From positions 12,800,713 through 12,864,712 of the forward strand of contig CM040093.1 in NCBI GenBank assembly GCA_022496805.1: 64,000 nucleotides of DNA. Reading direction: 5' to 3'. Both the position numbers and the translations under genes were made by a program. Positions 1 to 11,688 of this stretch are shown here, one piece after another. Positions within the stretch are counted from its first letter, which is position 1; every line of letters begins with the position of its first letter. Source of the DNA: Pohlia nutans. Taxonomy: Eukaryota; Streptophyta; Bryopsida; Bryales; Mniaceae. Under the pieces are notes generated by a model, which worked only from the letters and a program-made list of their open reading frames with translations, had not been told where the DNA came from and did not search any database.

Positions 1-2542
1 TCTAGATCCCCTCCTTTCTTTGTGAATTACCTTGAGCAGGACAACGAGGACTTCATGCTTACTGAGGAGATCATGAAAGCTTGGGATAATGTACACTGGG
101 ACCGCTGTGGGTGGTATCTAGATTGCCCACTTAACAAACCTCCTTCGTTTGACATTGCTCTGCAAGACTCTTTGGAACCTTGTTTGATTGGAACAGGTAT
201 ATAGAAGGAGAAAGTGACGCCTGACAAAGAAGCTGCTTCTATGCAGAAGCCAACCATGACATCCACTTGTGGTTCCAAGCGCAAGGCGGATGCTGTTGAG
301 ACTACTGCACCACCGGCTGTTGTCCTAGTCACTTCTCATGTGGCTAAAACCACTTCACTCCAATCTGCATCTATTCTACCTCGAATTTCAGAGACCCCGA
401 CTTCGTCAACTTTGGAGCCAATTGCAAAGCGTGTGAAGTTGTCCACTCCGGTTGTTTTCATTTCTCCCCCAAAAGCGAGGTCCCATGATGAGCAGGCCTG
501 GTGTAAGCTCTTCAAATCATACTTCTCTTGATCTTCTTGTCAACGACTCTTTTGTTCGAATGGCAGATGAGAAGAAGAAGACCGGTAATTTTGTTCTCAA
601 TACGATGAAATTGTTCAGTTTCTTTCCAAGGTGACTATTTCTTACATTTTCCTTGTTTTCTTGAATTTTCTTGAGGTTCTTGTTCATCTCATACTTTCTC
701 TCTCTAATACTTGATCATCTCCACTCTCACGCAACTTGGTACATCTAGGCAATTTTTTTGATGGTAAGCTTCTACAAAAACTAGGAATTGATTTGCTTAT
801 TGCAGAGTACCCCGACGGGTTCAGGGTCCCTGGTGTTTCTGACCCTCTTTCTCAAACTCTACATTGGAATGAGTATGTTGACAATTTCCTCAAGGTACTT
901 ATAGGATTTGCATATGCATATCTTCATGACGATGGTTCATTTCTACTTTTCTACCCGGATAGTCCTATTGTGAGGAAGGAAGTGACGTCGTACTTCAAAA
1001 ATTACAAGATGAAGATTGTTGATGAGTGGACTATCATCAACTACCTTCATCTTGCAAACCCTCTCCATCCCACAAAAAATGTAAGTTTCTCCAACTGGTA
1101 GTTACTCTTTATAATCGTCTGCTCGGTAATCTCTACCGGTAGGAAGAGAGAAACTAATCGTAAGTACAGAAACTAAAAGATCTAAAAAACACTAGACAAG
1201 CAAAAAGATTACCGGAATTCAGTCGGTAACTCCTCACAGTAGTATAGTCAGGGATGGAATCATCAAGTACAAGTATCCGGAAGGAACTTACTCGGTAGAT
1301 CAGATATCCAAAAGGAAAGGAAGGAAAACAAAACAGTCATATATCTTGGAAAATGGACCGTGCCAATGAGTTTGGCTTCATTGCTTATATATATCAGTAC
1401 AACCAGATTTGACCGTTAGGTCAGATCGGTAAAAAAAAATGTTTTTCTAGATCTACTTCCTGTGGTAACTTGGAATTTTACCGGGGTAGTAAAAAATCCA
1501 GATCGGTAGGCTACCGGTAATTACTAAGTTACCGTTAACACCAACTTTCTTAGTTTCCTTTATTTCCTTCTACTTTTGCACTTGTATTTGTATTTGAGCT
1601 ATGGCTTATTTACATTACATATTCTTTGTAGACATTGAAGTTCAAGGCAACTCTTATGGTCCATAATGTCCCATCTATCACGGCCAGGCAGCCACCTCTG
1701 TCCACCATTGCAAAAGACCCAGCAGTTCCTCATGTAGACTTGGCTTGTGATGACGTCCTTTTCAACTCTGTTACATCAGAGTCACAGTTGTTGCGGAAGG
1801 ACAATGGCAGACCATGGCATGGTGCTAAAGAGAAGTATGAAGTTCTCATGAAGCTTTTTGTGCACGGATTGACTCCAAAGGATGGTATCGTGGCAGACCT
1901 CACTGCTTCCACAGGTATTTCTCATCAACATTCTTTGAATTACACTATTTCTTTCCATTCTGAAACTTTATTCTAATACACTTTTCCTCCTCTGTTGTCC
2001 AGGTGCTTCTATCCGTGCAGCCAGAGCCTGCAATCGTCACATTGTAGCTCTTGAAAGTGATTCTAAGATATTTAATGAGGTCTTGAAACCGTTGGCAGCT
2101 CTCCAATTTCGTACATCTCCACCTCTCACTACTCCAATCCAGCTCGATGATGACGATGACGACACACTTCCCGACGAGCCCCTTGACGCTATATGTGAGT
2201 AAGTTTTATTGCTAAAGTAATGCGAATTGCAATCAAAATTTATTAATCCTAAACCGCATGATGTTTTCTAATATTTGATGTTTTCTGAATTGCAGTTTGA
2301 GAAGTCCATCTCCAAAAATGCCGCCCCATTTGATTCGTAAACGGGAGTTTTGGACTTCGCTCACTCCTGATAGTTCTCCTCAAGGATTACCAATCTACGC
2401 CGAAGCATTGGCAACAGCCTTTGCTAATGCTAGCTCAAGTAGTTCCTCTAACTCTTCCACACCGCAGCAATTGTTTGATCCACGTGTGCTCTCATACTTC
2501 GATGTGAGTGCTTTAGAATCTGATAGAGAATCAATTCAGTAA
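1..2542 (+). pseudogene. ParB-methyltransferase family, copy 1 (methyltransferase half), degenerate
   Basis: This is the C-terminal half of an N6/N4-type amino-methyltransferase in the circularly permuted order: motif IV region first, motif I later. The reading frame is open from the window edge to a TAG at 202-204 and continues in frame to 531, where a frameshift is needed. A motif IV-like AEYPDG lies at about 807-824, followed by hydrophobic strands. A K-rich helix and DLTASTG (motif I) lie at 1834-1914, and IVALESD follows after an intron. Inferred introns are about 635-750, 1081-1631, 1915-2002 and 2199-2295. The last two match copy 2 (20637-29325) in place and phase, and exon 2003-2198 has the same length (196 bp) as its counterpart. 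The tail (DPRVLSYFDV) also matches copy 2. The ParB half would lie upstream of the window. The TAG, the frameshift and the loss of a DPPY-type motif argue for a non-functional gene. Confidence 0.75.
1081..1631 (+). repeat. Intron of copy 1 with clustered CGGTA/TACCGG words
   Basis: The GTAAGT donor at 1081 and the TAG acceptor ending at 1631 join two phase-0 exons. Within 551 bp the intron holds many CGGTA or TACCG words, including palindromic CTACCGGTAG near 1135 and CTACCGGTAA near 1512. Further copies sit near 1206, 1225, 1290, 1425, 1480 and 1505. This recalls the palindrome-rich introns of the 16-kb element but uses a different word. Confidence 0.5.
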
Positions 2543-2589
2543 ACTTCATTACTTTAGAAGTGCACAACTCCTAAACCGTGGATTTGGAT

Positions 2590-2935
2590 CTGCTTATCAT
2601 TATGTTCTTAAAAGCTTTGAATGTTCTGAATGATTTTCAATGCTTTGGTTGGTTTTAATACTTCGAATGTTTTGAATGTTCTTAAAAGCTTTGAATGTAT
2701 CAAATGTTTTGAATGCTTTGGTGATATTCAATGACTTGAACAGTTTAGAGACTTTGTGACTTTTGAATGTTTTGGATGATTTAAATGCTGACTGTTTTGA
2801 ATGTGTAGCCTCAGCTTAAAGCTTGAATGCTTTGAATGTTTTGAATGCCAAATATTTTTGTTGAATGGGATGAATTTTTCAAATGCTTTGAATGTTTTCA
2901 TTGTTTTGAAGCTTTTGAATGTTTTTACTACGTGG
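2590..2935 (+). repeat. Degenerate short repeat, TTTTGAATG(C/T)
   Basis: About 350 bp downstream of copy 1 are built from variants of a roughly 10-bp word (TTTGAATGTTTTGAATGC). It probably belongs to the subterminal region of the transposon that carries copy 1. No coding potential is credible here. Confidence 0.6.
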
Positions 2936-3070
2936 GATTTTGTCCTTCATAGCGCGGCAATAGGTCCTTTTATTAAACGCATTAACTTCAAATTTTCGTT
3001 TATTACACTCTAAAACCCCGACAATAGGAGGTGCTTCAAAAAAAATTGCGGAATTTTTTCCAAAATCTTT

Positions 3071-3110
3071 GTTCACCATTCACCGCTCACCGTTCACTGC
3101 TCACATAATA
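3071..3110. mobile_element. Probable terminus of the Mutator-like element carrying copy 1
   Basis: The sequence CACCGCTCACCGTTCACTGC followed by TCACATA resembles the right terminus of the 16-kb element at 35790-35823 (CTCCGCTCACCGCTCACATA). It lies about 530 bp beyond the 3' end of copy 1. In the 16-kb element the methyltransferase gene ends about 730 bp from its terminus. The left end would be outside the window, so no target duplication can be tested. Confidence 0.45.
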
Positions 3111-3122
3111 GCATTTCTCTAT

Positions 3123-5329
3123 GCTAAGTTCAAAAATAGTGAATTGCGTGTTTTGGCACTTCATGAAAAAAAAATGCCATGCTTTTTGGTTCTACAGAGA
3201 TCAAGGTGAAAAAAAACATTTTGTATTCTTTAAAAAAAATTGTCACCTTTTGTTCTCTTCTTCAAGGAAGTGGAGTTATTGAAGTTGTAACTAATTCTTA
3301 ATTCTTGAAGGATGAGGGCATTGGCCCCATATTAAGCTTACGATGCATAGTCAAGACTAATCTTGCAAACAATATTGTGGATGTGTTTAGGAATTGGTGT
3401 ACATCTAGATATACAAGTTAGCTACAAGATCTCACAGTTAGAAGTGCCCTAAATGATCCCATTTTTGAAAATTTCGAGGCATTAGAGTTAACCAGAAAGA
3501 GTGTCTCAAAGTGGAAAGAAACCTTCAACTCACCTTAAACTAGTCTATGGTGAGTTAGTGAATAATCTAAAGCGAGGCCCTGCACCGCCCATAGGAATGG
3601 AACTTGTTACCTCCCCAATGCTAGCGGAGTGTTCCCACAAATTCTCCCAAGCCTAAGGGGCTATTCATGAGGGGACCAAGGAATTGTTCGTGCACAAATT
3701 GTGTCAAATATTGATATTATTGGGGGAAAGACTCCGCAGAGACTCAACAAAAGTCCCCTGTTCTTTTCAGTTAGCTCAAGTTTTGACCAAAACTACATCA
3801 AAGTAAAGTTAATTATATCCATTATACTAACGTCAACGTGCTCAAAGGCACAGGTTCCGCTAGCGACATTACACCCAAGCAATACCGAACCTCAAAAAAG
3901 TGAAGAGTGTCTCATCTTCCTTGTTACATGCAACCAATTTCAGTAAAGAACCAATAGAGTGTTGTAGCTATTTCTTTGGATTGTCAGTGGTCGCAATTCG
4001 GAAGCCAAGGAGCCTGCCACCACAAAAGTTGCCATTTCCCTCACCAATTCTCTTCTGCCAATTCTCTTCTTCCACCTCACTCTCACTCCTTTAACATGCC
4101 CTCACTCTCACTCCAATTCCTGCATCTCCTTCGCTCTCCCAGATCACTCACCCAGCTCCTCCCAACAACAATTCCACGAGGCAGCTTGCACTTCATGACT
4201 TCCATTTTAATCATGGAAGTATCTAGAACGGTGAATGTGCATGACTTCCATTTTGATCATGGAAGTATCTGAAACGGTGAACGTGCAAATGAAATTCAAT
4301 GGCTGCTATGTGTTTGATTCAGATCTATAATCACAAAAATTGTATTCCTAAAGAGGGCAAACCAACAACTTTGTCACACCAAAACTGCCACCAAAGTCCA
4401 TGTTGTTAAACAAAATACTGTGATCAAGAAGTAATCAGTCACCCCATGCAGACCGGAAGCTTTGTTGCACCCAAATTTGGCTGACCGCACACGCATTTCA
4501 AATTGCCAACCTCGCAATTATTGGTTTCAAAAATGACACTTCACTATTTTGGTGGAAGTCTATTGCACGGGTAGAGGGTAGTTTACCGGTTTGGGTATTT
4601 TTACCTTAACCTGTAAGTCATCACGAGTGTAGAGGGCCGGGAAAACACTTCATTGCGCATCAAACTTAGCTAAAAGCTTTTGTTTGGCTTGAGCCTGAAT
4701 GAGAATCGTGAGCCGACATTTGCTCTATATGGTGCAACCATAATTTGTCATACTTTGCCAAAACTGAAAAGACACATATTCCATAGACCAAAGCTCCTGT
4801 GGAACACCACATGGTTCTAGGTAATCCAAATGGCCAATGCAACCCTCCTTGAGCGGTGGCAGGTCTAGAAAATGCCTTTTGAGCTCCAAAGTGATGTTTT
4901 TAGCAAAAAATTAAAGAAACCATCCCCCTTCTAAAATTTTGCAACCCATCTATTGGAGTTGTTTCTTTCTTAAAACAGTCAATATTAAGTGAGATATACA
5001 CATCAAAAAATTTCCATATCTTGAAGTCAACTAAACGTTGACAATGCATAATTCCATGAGGTTTTGTCCAATCATTTTGATTTTTTTCAAAGTGTATAAA
5101 ATGAGTACCCATATTTATTTTTCAGTCTTTTAAATTTATAATTTTGGATTCATCCCGTCTTCCAAATTGAGGGAAAACCCCAAAGAATGGTCGCATGAGC
5201 ACTATTTGATGACCTACTTTGGAGTAATGAAAAAAACTGCTAGTTTGATCAATTAAGGTAATAAATGACATATTTTGCTTCATTTTTGTGAACACTACAA
5301 ACACGCAATTCGCTATTTACGCACTTGGC
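3123..5329. mobile_element. Candidate non-autonomous element with 28-bp imperfect terminal inverted repeats
   Basis: Positions 3123-3150 and the reverse complement of 5302-5329 match at about 23 of 28 bases and share GAATTGCGTG. A third copy of the same end lies at 43829-43856, and sequence just inside the right end (about 5228-5297) recurs at about 45108-45175. That indicates a dispersed family. The interior has no convincing coding sequence and is AT-rich. It contains a tandem duplication at 4194-4290. No target duplication was recognised, so the limits are approximate. Confidence 0.4.
4194..4290. repeat. Two-copy tandem repeat, about 52 bp
   Basis: CATGACTTCCATTTT, a TGATCATGGAAGTATCT-like segment and ACGGTGAA-GTGCA occur twice in succession with few differences. 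The unit contains the small palindrome ATGATCAT or its variant. It sits inside otherwise unremarkable non-coding DNA. Confidence 0.7.
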
Positions 5330-5815
5330 CATATAATCATGCACTTCGCCCCAGACACTCTAAAAATTCAAATCCAAAAAAATTACCAAAAAAATTGGGC
5401 AAATTTTTTTTCTCAACAAGTTCTTTCCAATAAGGATAAATTGCAAAATCATATAGATTTCTGACAAGGGATTTTCTTCAAAAAATTGTATTTGTATTTT
5501 CTATATGTCAAATTTTTGTCCTATCACAACAAAATTATCTTGTGATATTGATTCTGCACATACTTTGTGTGAGGTATGAAAGTGGGAATTCTGAGTCCCT
5601 CATTTGTGCACGCATCTTACATAATCATACAAGCACATTGTATGCATTTGGATATGGGGTACAAACATACACATAAGACTTAAATATTCTTTCTATTACA
5701 TTAAAATCGTGTACTCATTTACGTTTTATACTAATAGTACATACTTTTTTCCTAGTACCTTGACATCTACTATAGAAAAACATATATTGTATAACATATA
5801 CAATTCTATTCTAGT
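5330..5815. other. Non-coding AT-rich stretch
   Basis: I see no gene, RNA or repeat that I can support here. Homopolymer runs and short open frames are at the level expected for AT-rich moss intergenic DNA. Confidence 0.6.
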
Positions 5816-5818
5816 AAG

Positions 5819-5880
5819 CATCTAGAACAAGGGTTTCGTTAAAAGTGCACTTCAATATGTAAAAGTGCACATGAACAATT
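5819..5880 (+). pseudogene. Fragment of a DUF7869-type transposase C-terminus
   Basis: Read on the plus strand this segment gives LEQGFR, a stop, then KCTS. It matches the extreme C-terminal coding region of the minus-strand transposase at 11689-13525 (ELEQGFRLKC) at nucleotide level over about 30 bp. It is a short relic, inverted relative to the neighbouring fragment at 6373-6687. Confidence 0.5.
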
Positions 5881-6372
5881 TTTTGGAAATTTATAAATTT
5901 CATTGAAAATATGATCATTTTATAATTATCCTAGTAAAAAAAATAAAGAATATAGACATGGGTACATTTTAGGTTCATTATGCTTGGTTATTGATCAAAT
6001 TACAATTTTGTGATTTTTATAAAAAAAAGTTGAGTTAACAATAATATGAGAAACCTTGCTAGAAATTTCTTATAATTTTAAATTATTTCTTATATTAATA
6101 ATTCAAATATGGTTATAAATTTAAATATATATTTGAAAAAATATATATTTTACTTACAAGATAAAAGATTGAGGTATGTACATGCACGTCTAATATTGAG
6201 AAAACATCATTGCATATGACAAAGTTTGGATATTTAAATACACACTTAATAGCAAGAAATTTTCAGTCATAAAAAAATCTCATTCACATGAAACCTTGAC
6301 AAAATTATATATCAATATCGTATTGTATAAATTGTCAAGTATAAAGTACAATATAGAGCTAATATGGCAAAT

Positions 6373-6687
6373 CTATTCTAAAAGGTTAAGGTGATATTCA
6401 AAATGAAACTTTTCACCATTTGGAATTTTTAACTCTCTCTTGGTTCTAACACCCAAAACAGTAATCAAATTTTGGGTCCCAACGGTATTCTCCCAAACAG
6501 TAAAAATAGAATCAATTGGAACACAACCATGTGGTTCTCGAGAGGGTTCCCAAGCACGGTGTATACAATCCGTGTACCGATTGTGAAACGTCCCTTCTTC
6601 ATCTTGTAATCCTCTTGGCATTCTTGGTTGATACCATAGAACGTTTGTAATACCGTTCTCACAAGCTTGTTGACTTAGAGAGAGCAC
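6373..6687 (-). pseudogene. Fragment of a DUF7869-type transposase (C-terminal domain)
   Basis: This roughly 100-residue open frame on the minus strand aligns with the C-terminal region of the transposase at 11689-13525. Both share a YxPxxxRG segment, then RYxxCxxxxWEPSxExHG, then GVRTxxxxxIPN. It belongs to a second, older copy of that family. It has no start codon of its own, and the upstream DDE region is not present. I call it a relic and not a gene. Confidence 0.65.
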
Positions 6688-6879
6688 TTTTGCCAGAAAA
6701 AAAAGGAATGCCTAAGTTTCAATCCATATGATTTGTTTTAAGATAAAACAATGTCTGGTCATACAAAAAAAACAAGATGATTGTAAGAACATGTTAAAAA
6801 AAAAGTTTTATGTAATTCAACAATAATCAAAATAGATGATGTAACTTTATGCCTTAATTTCTTAAATGCGAACAAAATT

Positions 6880-8625
6880 AACTATCGTCATGAGGGGTGT
6901 GGCATGTGCTACACCCCTTAAGATTTAAATAAGGCAAAATATTGTCATAAGGGGTGTGGCATGTGCCTCACCCCTTAAGATTCAAACTAGGCAAAATAGG
7001 GCTATAAGGGGTGTGGCATGTGGGCCTCACCCCTTAAGATTTAAACTAGGCAAAATATTGTTATAAGGGGTGTGGCATGTGCCTCACCCCTTAAGATTCA
7101 AACTAGGCAAAATATCGTCATGAGGGGTGTGGCATGTGCCCCACCCTTAAGATTTAAACTAGGCAAAATATTGTTACCGTAATTTACTAGCAAGTTCGGC
7201 AACTTGCTGCCTAATTAAAGTTCAAAAAGTAGGTTTGGCATCTAAAAATAGTATATTAATACTTTCAACAATTTTCTCTTTTAATTTTTTAAAATTCGGC
7301 TTATTGTCATGTACAACTCTCTTGCGTTGGTTGACAAGTAAGATGTGAGATAAGAGTGGAGAATGCTCTGTGCTTTATGCAAGTGGAGTGGAGTTGTATC
7401 CAACAAGGCATCTGGGATATGTAAACTTTGAGGTGAAGCACCTAGTTAGTCTTCATTTTTATAACACGCATAACTTTTGCATAGAGTCTTCAAATGACAT
7501 AAAATTTGTTGGAGGTGAAAGATTACTTGATTTCTAAACTTTTCTTAGACCAACAAAATTCCAAAAAAGTTGATCTTCTATGCACAAATGAGCTCCGAAA
7601 AACTGTTAGGAACGCATTTTGATTTTGACTTTTACACGGCTGCTCTGTTTTGTCTATATCTTTTGCATAAAGACTTATTTTGACACAAAACTTGTTGGAG
7701 GTGGAAGAAGGCTTGATTTCTCAACTTTTGTTAGTTGGACAAATTTTTATAAAACTTCATCTTCTATGTTCAATTGGACTCCAAAAATCTGTGTAGGACA
7801 CATTTCAAAAGCTAGAGTCTTATTACTTCTTAACCCATATTCTTTGTGGACGGATGTAAATGAACTTGATTACAAGAGCAACACCTTCTCTCCACTACAA
7901 TTCACACATGCTTCCAAACGAAGTAAAAATCTAGTGGATAGTAACAATTTCTCACTTTTCGGCAATTTTAAATTATAATTTATATTATATTCGGCAAAAA
8001 ATGCCAATGATATTCCGAAATTTTAGGCATCTATATTTAGAATTGTTTTCTGCCGAACCTGCTAGTAAACTACGGTATAAGGGGTATGGCATATGCCTCA
8101 CCCCTTAAGATTCAAACTAGGCAAAATATCGTCATGAGGGGTGTGGCATGTGCCTCACCCCTTAAGATTTAAACTAGGCAAAATAGGGCTATAAGGGGTG
8201 TGGCATGTGCCTCACCCCTTAAGATTTAAACTAGGCAAAATATTGTTATAAGGATTGTGGCACATGTCTCACATCTTAAGATTCAAATAAGGCAAAATAT
8301 TGTCATAAGGGGTGTGGCATGTGCCTCATCCCTTAAGATTCAAACTAGGCAAAATATTGTCTTAAGGGGTGTGGCATGTGCCTCACCTCTTAAGATTCTA
8401 ACTAGGCAAAATATTTTTATATGGGGTGTGGCACATGTCTCACCCCTTGAATTTCTATCAAGGCAAATTATTGTCTTACGGGGTGTCCCACCTGCCTTAT
8501 GCCTTCATATTTGAACAAGGTTAATACTGTTATGTGGAGTGTGGCATGTGTCTCACCTCTTAAAATTCTAACAAAGTTAATTAGTGTCATATGGGGTGTA
8601 GCATGTGTCTTACTCGCATCACTTC
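6880..8625. repeat. 57-bp tandem array, about 15 units, palindromic core, interrupted by an element
   Basis: Units begin with GGGGTGTGGCATGTGCCTCA and continue CCCCTTAAGATTCAAACTAG then GCAAAATATTGTCATAA. Unit starts are at about 6894, 6951, 7008, 7067, 7124, then 8081, 8138, 8195, 8252, 8309, 8366, 8423 and 8480. The period is almost exactly 57 bp, and decay increases to the right. The core is a near-palindrome, and the same core recurs in the different array at 9205-10620. Short open frames across the array are products of the repeat. Confidence 0.9.
7177..8075. mobile_element. 899-bp non-autonomous TIR element with TA target duplication (Tc1/mariner-like TSD)
   Basis: The element begins CCGTAATTTACTAGC and ends GCTAGTAAACTACGG. 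The terminal inverted repeats match over about 24 bp with two mismatches. It is flanked by TA at 7175-7176 and 8076-8077. The uninterrupted 57-bp unit elsewhere reads ATTGTTATAAGG, which shows the empty site directly. The interior contains two diverged direct copies of a roughly 200-bp segment (about 7440-7610 and 7650-7810) and no transposase, so it must be mobilised in trans. Confidence 0.8.
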
Positions 8626-9204
8626 AACTCTACTATGCGGTTCACACCTCATCTATAAACAAGTTTCAGCACACTACCAAGAATCTTGCTGATTTATCTC
8701 ACTTCAACCCCAACTTCTCGTACTAAGATCTACTTTGGAGCGCTTCTGATTCTTAGTTTCCTTCAGATCTATTGTATTTATCACTTCAGTACTTAAATAA
8801 GGGTAAGTTTCCAACTTTCAAATTTCATTTAGATCTAGATCTAAATTCTTTTTAGGGTTTCCAGCTTCATTTAGTATTCAACCACCAAATTGTTGCTATG
8901 TGCACATCACAATCTCAAATCTCAGTTCCAATAACATTTGCTTGTATTTATAAAACTCTGAAATTTGCATCTTTGAGAATTTTTGAATCATCAATATGTT
9001 AAATTATTTGTATTATAACTCACATTCCTTTAAAGTTCTAAATATTTAGGGTTCTGGACATATATCACTTGATGACACAATCTCAAAATCTAGATTATGA
9101 GTTTTGTAATTAAGTTCTCATCTCACTTATTACCAAATTCTTAATTTTAAAATTCAATGTTTTTTATTTTCAATTTGAGGAGGATGTGTGGAGTTTATGT
9201 GAAC
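8626..9204. other. Non-coding spacer between the two arrays
   Basis: This is AT-rich sequence with no open frame or RNA signature that I can support. One degenerate copy of the shared palindromic core (GTGAGGCACATGCCTTACT) starts near 9213, at the edge of the next array. Confidence 0.5.
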
Positions 9205-10620
9205 ATTTTTTGGAGTGAGGCACATGCCTTACTACTTGAATTGCAATCTGATTTTAAATTTCTAAACTCACCACATACATCACTCCTTGCATCGTAATCA
9301 CAATCTCATTTTATGTTCATTATGCAAACATACCAAATGTATGCCACATATCTCACTCCATGTGTTTGGTTATCGTTTTGATTGTATTTATGCATTTCAC
9401 TCATGTAGAATTTAGAAGGTGAGGCACATGCCTCACCCCCGCTGTGTTTGATTTCAACTTTGATTGTACTTGATTGATTTTGCTCATGTGACATTTTGGA
9501 GGTGAGGCACAAGCCTCACCTTTTGTGTTTGATTCATGTTTTTGATGTCAATGAGATTATAATCTCATATTTTTCTAAGAGTGAAGCACATGCCTCACCC
9601 CTTTGTATTTAAGGTTTTTTTTTTTATGTCCTTGAGTTTATGCTCTCATATTTTTCTGAGGGTGAGGCACATGGCTCACCCCCTTGTGTTTGATTTTTAT
9701 TTTTGATGTCATGGAGTTTATGCTCTCATATTTTTATGAGGGTGAGGCACATGCCTCACCCTCTTGTGTTTGATTTTTGTTTTTGATGTCATTGAGTTTA
9801 GGTTCACATATTTTTCTGAGGTTGAGGCACATGCCCCACCCTTTATGTTTAGTTTTTTTTTTATGTCCTTGAGGTTATGCTCTCATCTTTTTGTAAGGGT
9901 GAGGCACATGCCTCACCCCTTTGTGTTTGTTTTTTTTTTTATATCATTTAGTTTATGCCCTTATATTTATGCTCTCATAATTTTGTGAGGGTGAGGCACA
10001 TGCCTCACCCCTTTGTGTTTGGTTTTTGTTCTTGATGTCATTGAGTTTAAGCTCTCATATTTTTGTGAAGGTGAGGCACATGGCTCACCCCCTTGTGTTT
10101 ATTTATTTTCGATGTTCTTGAGTTTATGCTCTTGTATTTTTGTGAGGGTGAGGCATATGCCTCCACCGTTGTGTTTGATTTTTGTTTTTGATGTCATTGA
10201 GTTTATACTCTCATATTTTTGTGAGGTTGTGGCACTCTTTGTGTTTAATTTTTATTTATAACGGTTTTAGTTGTTATTTTTCATATGGGATTTCGGAGAA
10301 GAGGCACATGTCTCACTCTATGTGTTTAATTCTTATTCTCGATGTGATTGTATGTATTTTTTGCATTGTTGCTTTTCTTGAATTTAGGAGGTGAGGCACA
10401 TGCCACACTCTTTTTGTATAATTTTGAATTTAGTTGTATTTAAGTTTCTTTGCTTATGTAGGATTGAGGGGGTGATGCACATGCTTTACTCCTATTGTTG
10501 ATGTTATATTGAAAGGTGTGGCATTTCTTTTATTGATTGTACAAAGAATGAATCTTTTATAAATTTGAGTGTTTTTGCAATTGGAGTTTTTGGAGGTGTG
10601 GCACATGTCGCACTCTTTTA
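9205..10620. repeat. Tandem array of about 80-85 bp units carrying the core GGTGAGGCACATGCCTCACC
   Basis: The core recurs at about 9215, 9420, 9501, 9580, 9660, 9740, 9820, 9898, 9988, 10070, 10146 and, more decayed, 10292, 10390 and 10470. Units are separated by a T/G-rich linker that reads like TTTGATGTCATTGAGTTTAT then GCTCTCATATTTTTGTGAGG. The core differs from its own reverse complement at only two central bases, so each unit could form a short hairpin. The linker is unrelated to that of the 57-bp array. The array ends just before a possible splice acceptor at 10705, so it may lie in an intron. Confidence 0.85.
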
Positions 10621-10705
10621 GTAAAGATCACTTATTCTTATTATTCGTAGTTTTTCATGCATATTGACTATTTGTTTGTTTGTTGATGTTATTGTGTGAT
10701 TTTAG

Positions 10706-10855
10706 GAGGTCTTTTTTGAGGACTTCTCATGCGAACTTGAAGTAAATGCTACTATACAGGGAGTTACTGAGTTTGGAGAAAATGCATTGATACATCCAGA
10801 TGTGCGCAAGGATATGTTTTCTCTAGGCTTGGGTTTAGACTCTTTGGATGGCTAG
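10706..10855 (+). CDS. Possible terminal exon, unknown protein
   Basis: After a T-rich tract and TTTTAG at 10700-10705, a 50-codon frame runs to a TAG at 10853-10855. It encodes an acidic peptide (EVFFEDF at the start, LGLGLDSLDG at the end). Its codon-like composition contrasts with the AT-rich DNA on either side. The preceding array would then be intronic. I do not recognise the family. A loosely similar ending (MGLDLALNG) is seen in the exon at 51047-51322. The exon could equally be a remnant. Confidence 0.3.
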   Translation, partial: EVFFEDFSCELEVNATIQGVTEFGENALIHPDVRKDMFSLGLGLDSLDG

Positions 10856-11688
10856 ATTTGTTTAGTTGATATTAATAATATATTATAGTATTATAGTGAT
10901 ATGATATAGAGTATAGAATAATTGTTACCATGTAACTTATTACTTGAGTATACTATATATTATTGTGTTTTACTATCATGGTGTATCTTTTTTCAAATTC
11001 CTTCAAAGAATTTACTGTATAAACACATAATCAACAAATTGAATTTAGTTTGTTTGCTTGGAATTGCCTCAATAAGATTTTTTTATGATTTAAAGTTTAT
11101 TTTCATAAAAAGTACCACACATTCAATCTCATTATAGTATACATTGTAATATGTAAATTTAAATACAAAATTGGTTTAATTGATTGTATGGATTTATTAA
11201 GATTACCACTATGGATATGGTTCTCAAAACTTAGTATATATTTTTTAGTTGTTCTAATTATTAAAATTTCAGAACTTCAAATACATAAATAAGACACATG
11301 CTTTATTTTTTTGTTTGACTTTATTGTTTTTAAGTATTCAAATATAAGGTGACACAAGTACATTATTTTTTTTTTCTGAATTTATCATTTTGAATGTTTT
11401 TGCTTCCATGGTGTGTCTTGCCAATTAAGATTGGTTTATTTTTCAATCTTTTAACTAAAAATTAGGGTGTAAGTGTTACATTTTCTATTAAACTTACAAA
11501 CAATTATTGAAGATGCACAAAATAATGTTTTTTAGCCGTTTAATTGATCTAATATTATAAAAAATTCTTGATTATAAACTTAAAGCAAAAAATAAATATG
11601 ACACACATATATTTTACATAGCTTGCTTTGGATTTATTTTCAATCAATAATATCTGAAAAGACTCTAGCCAAAGTATAATATTATTGC
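10856..11688. other. AT-rich non-coding stretch
   Basis: No gene or repeat that I can support is seen. This is presumably the 3' flank of the transposase gene that ends at 11689. Confidence 0.5.

Noticed and set aside
3900..4272. Overlapping small frames near 4 kb
   Set aside because: They lack domain features, overlap in different frames and include a tandem duplication.
6880..10620. CRISPR-like regular repeats
   Set aside because: Units are degenerate tandem repeats with near-identical linkers, not unique spacers, and the context is plant nuclear DNA.
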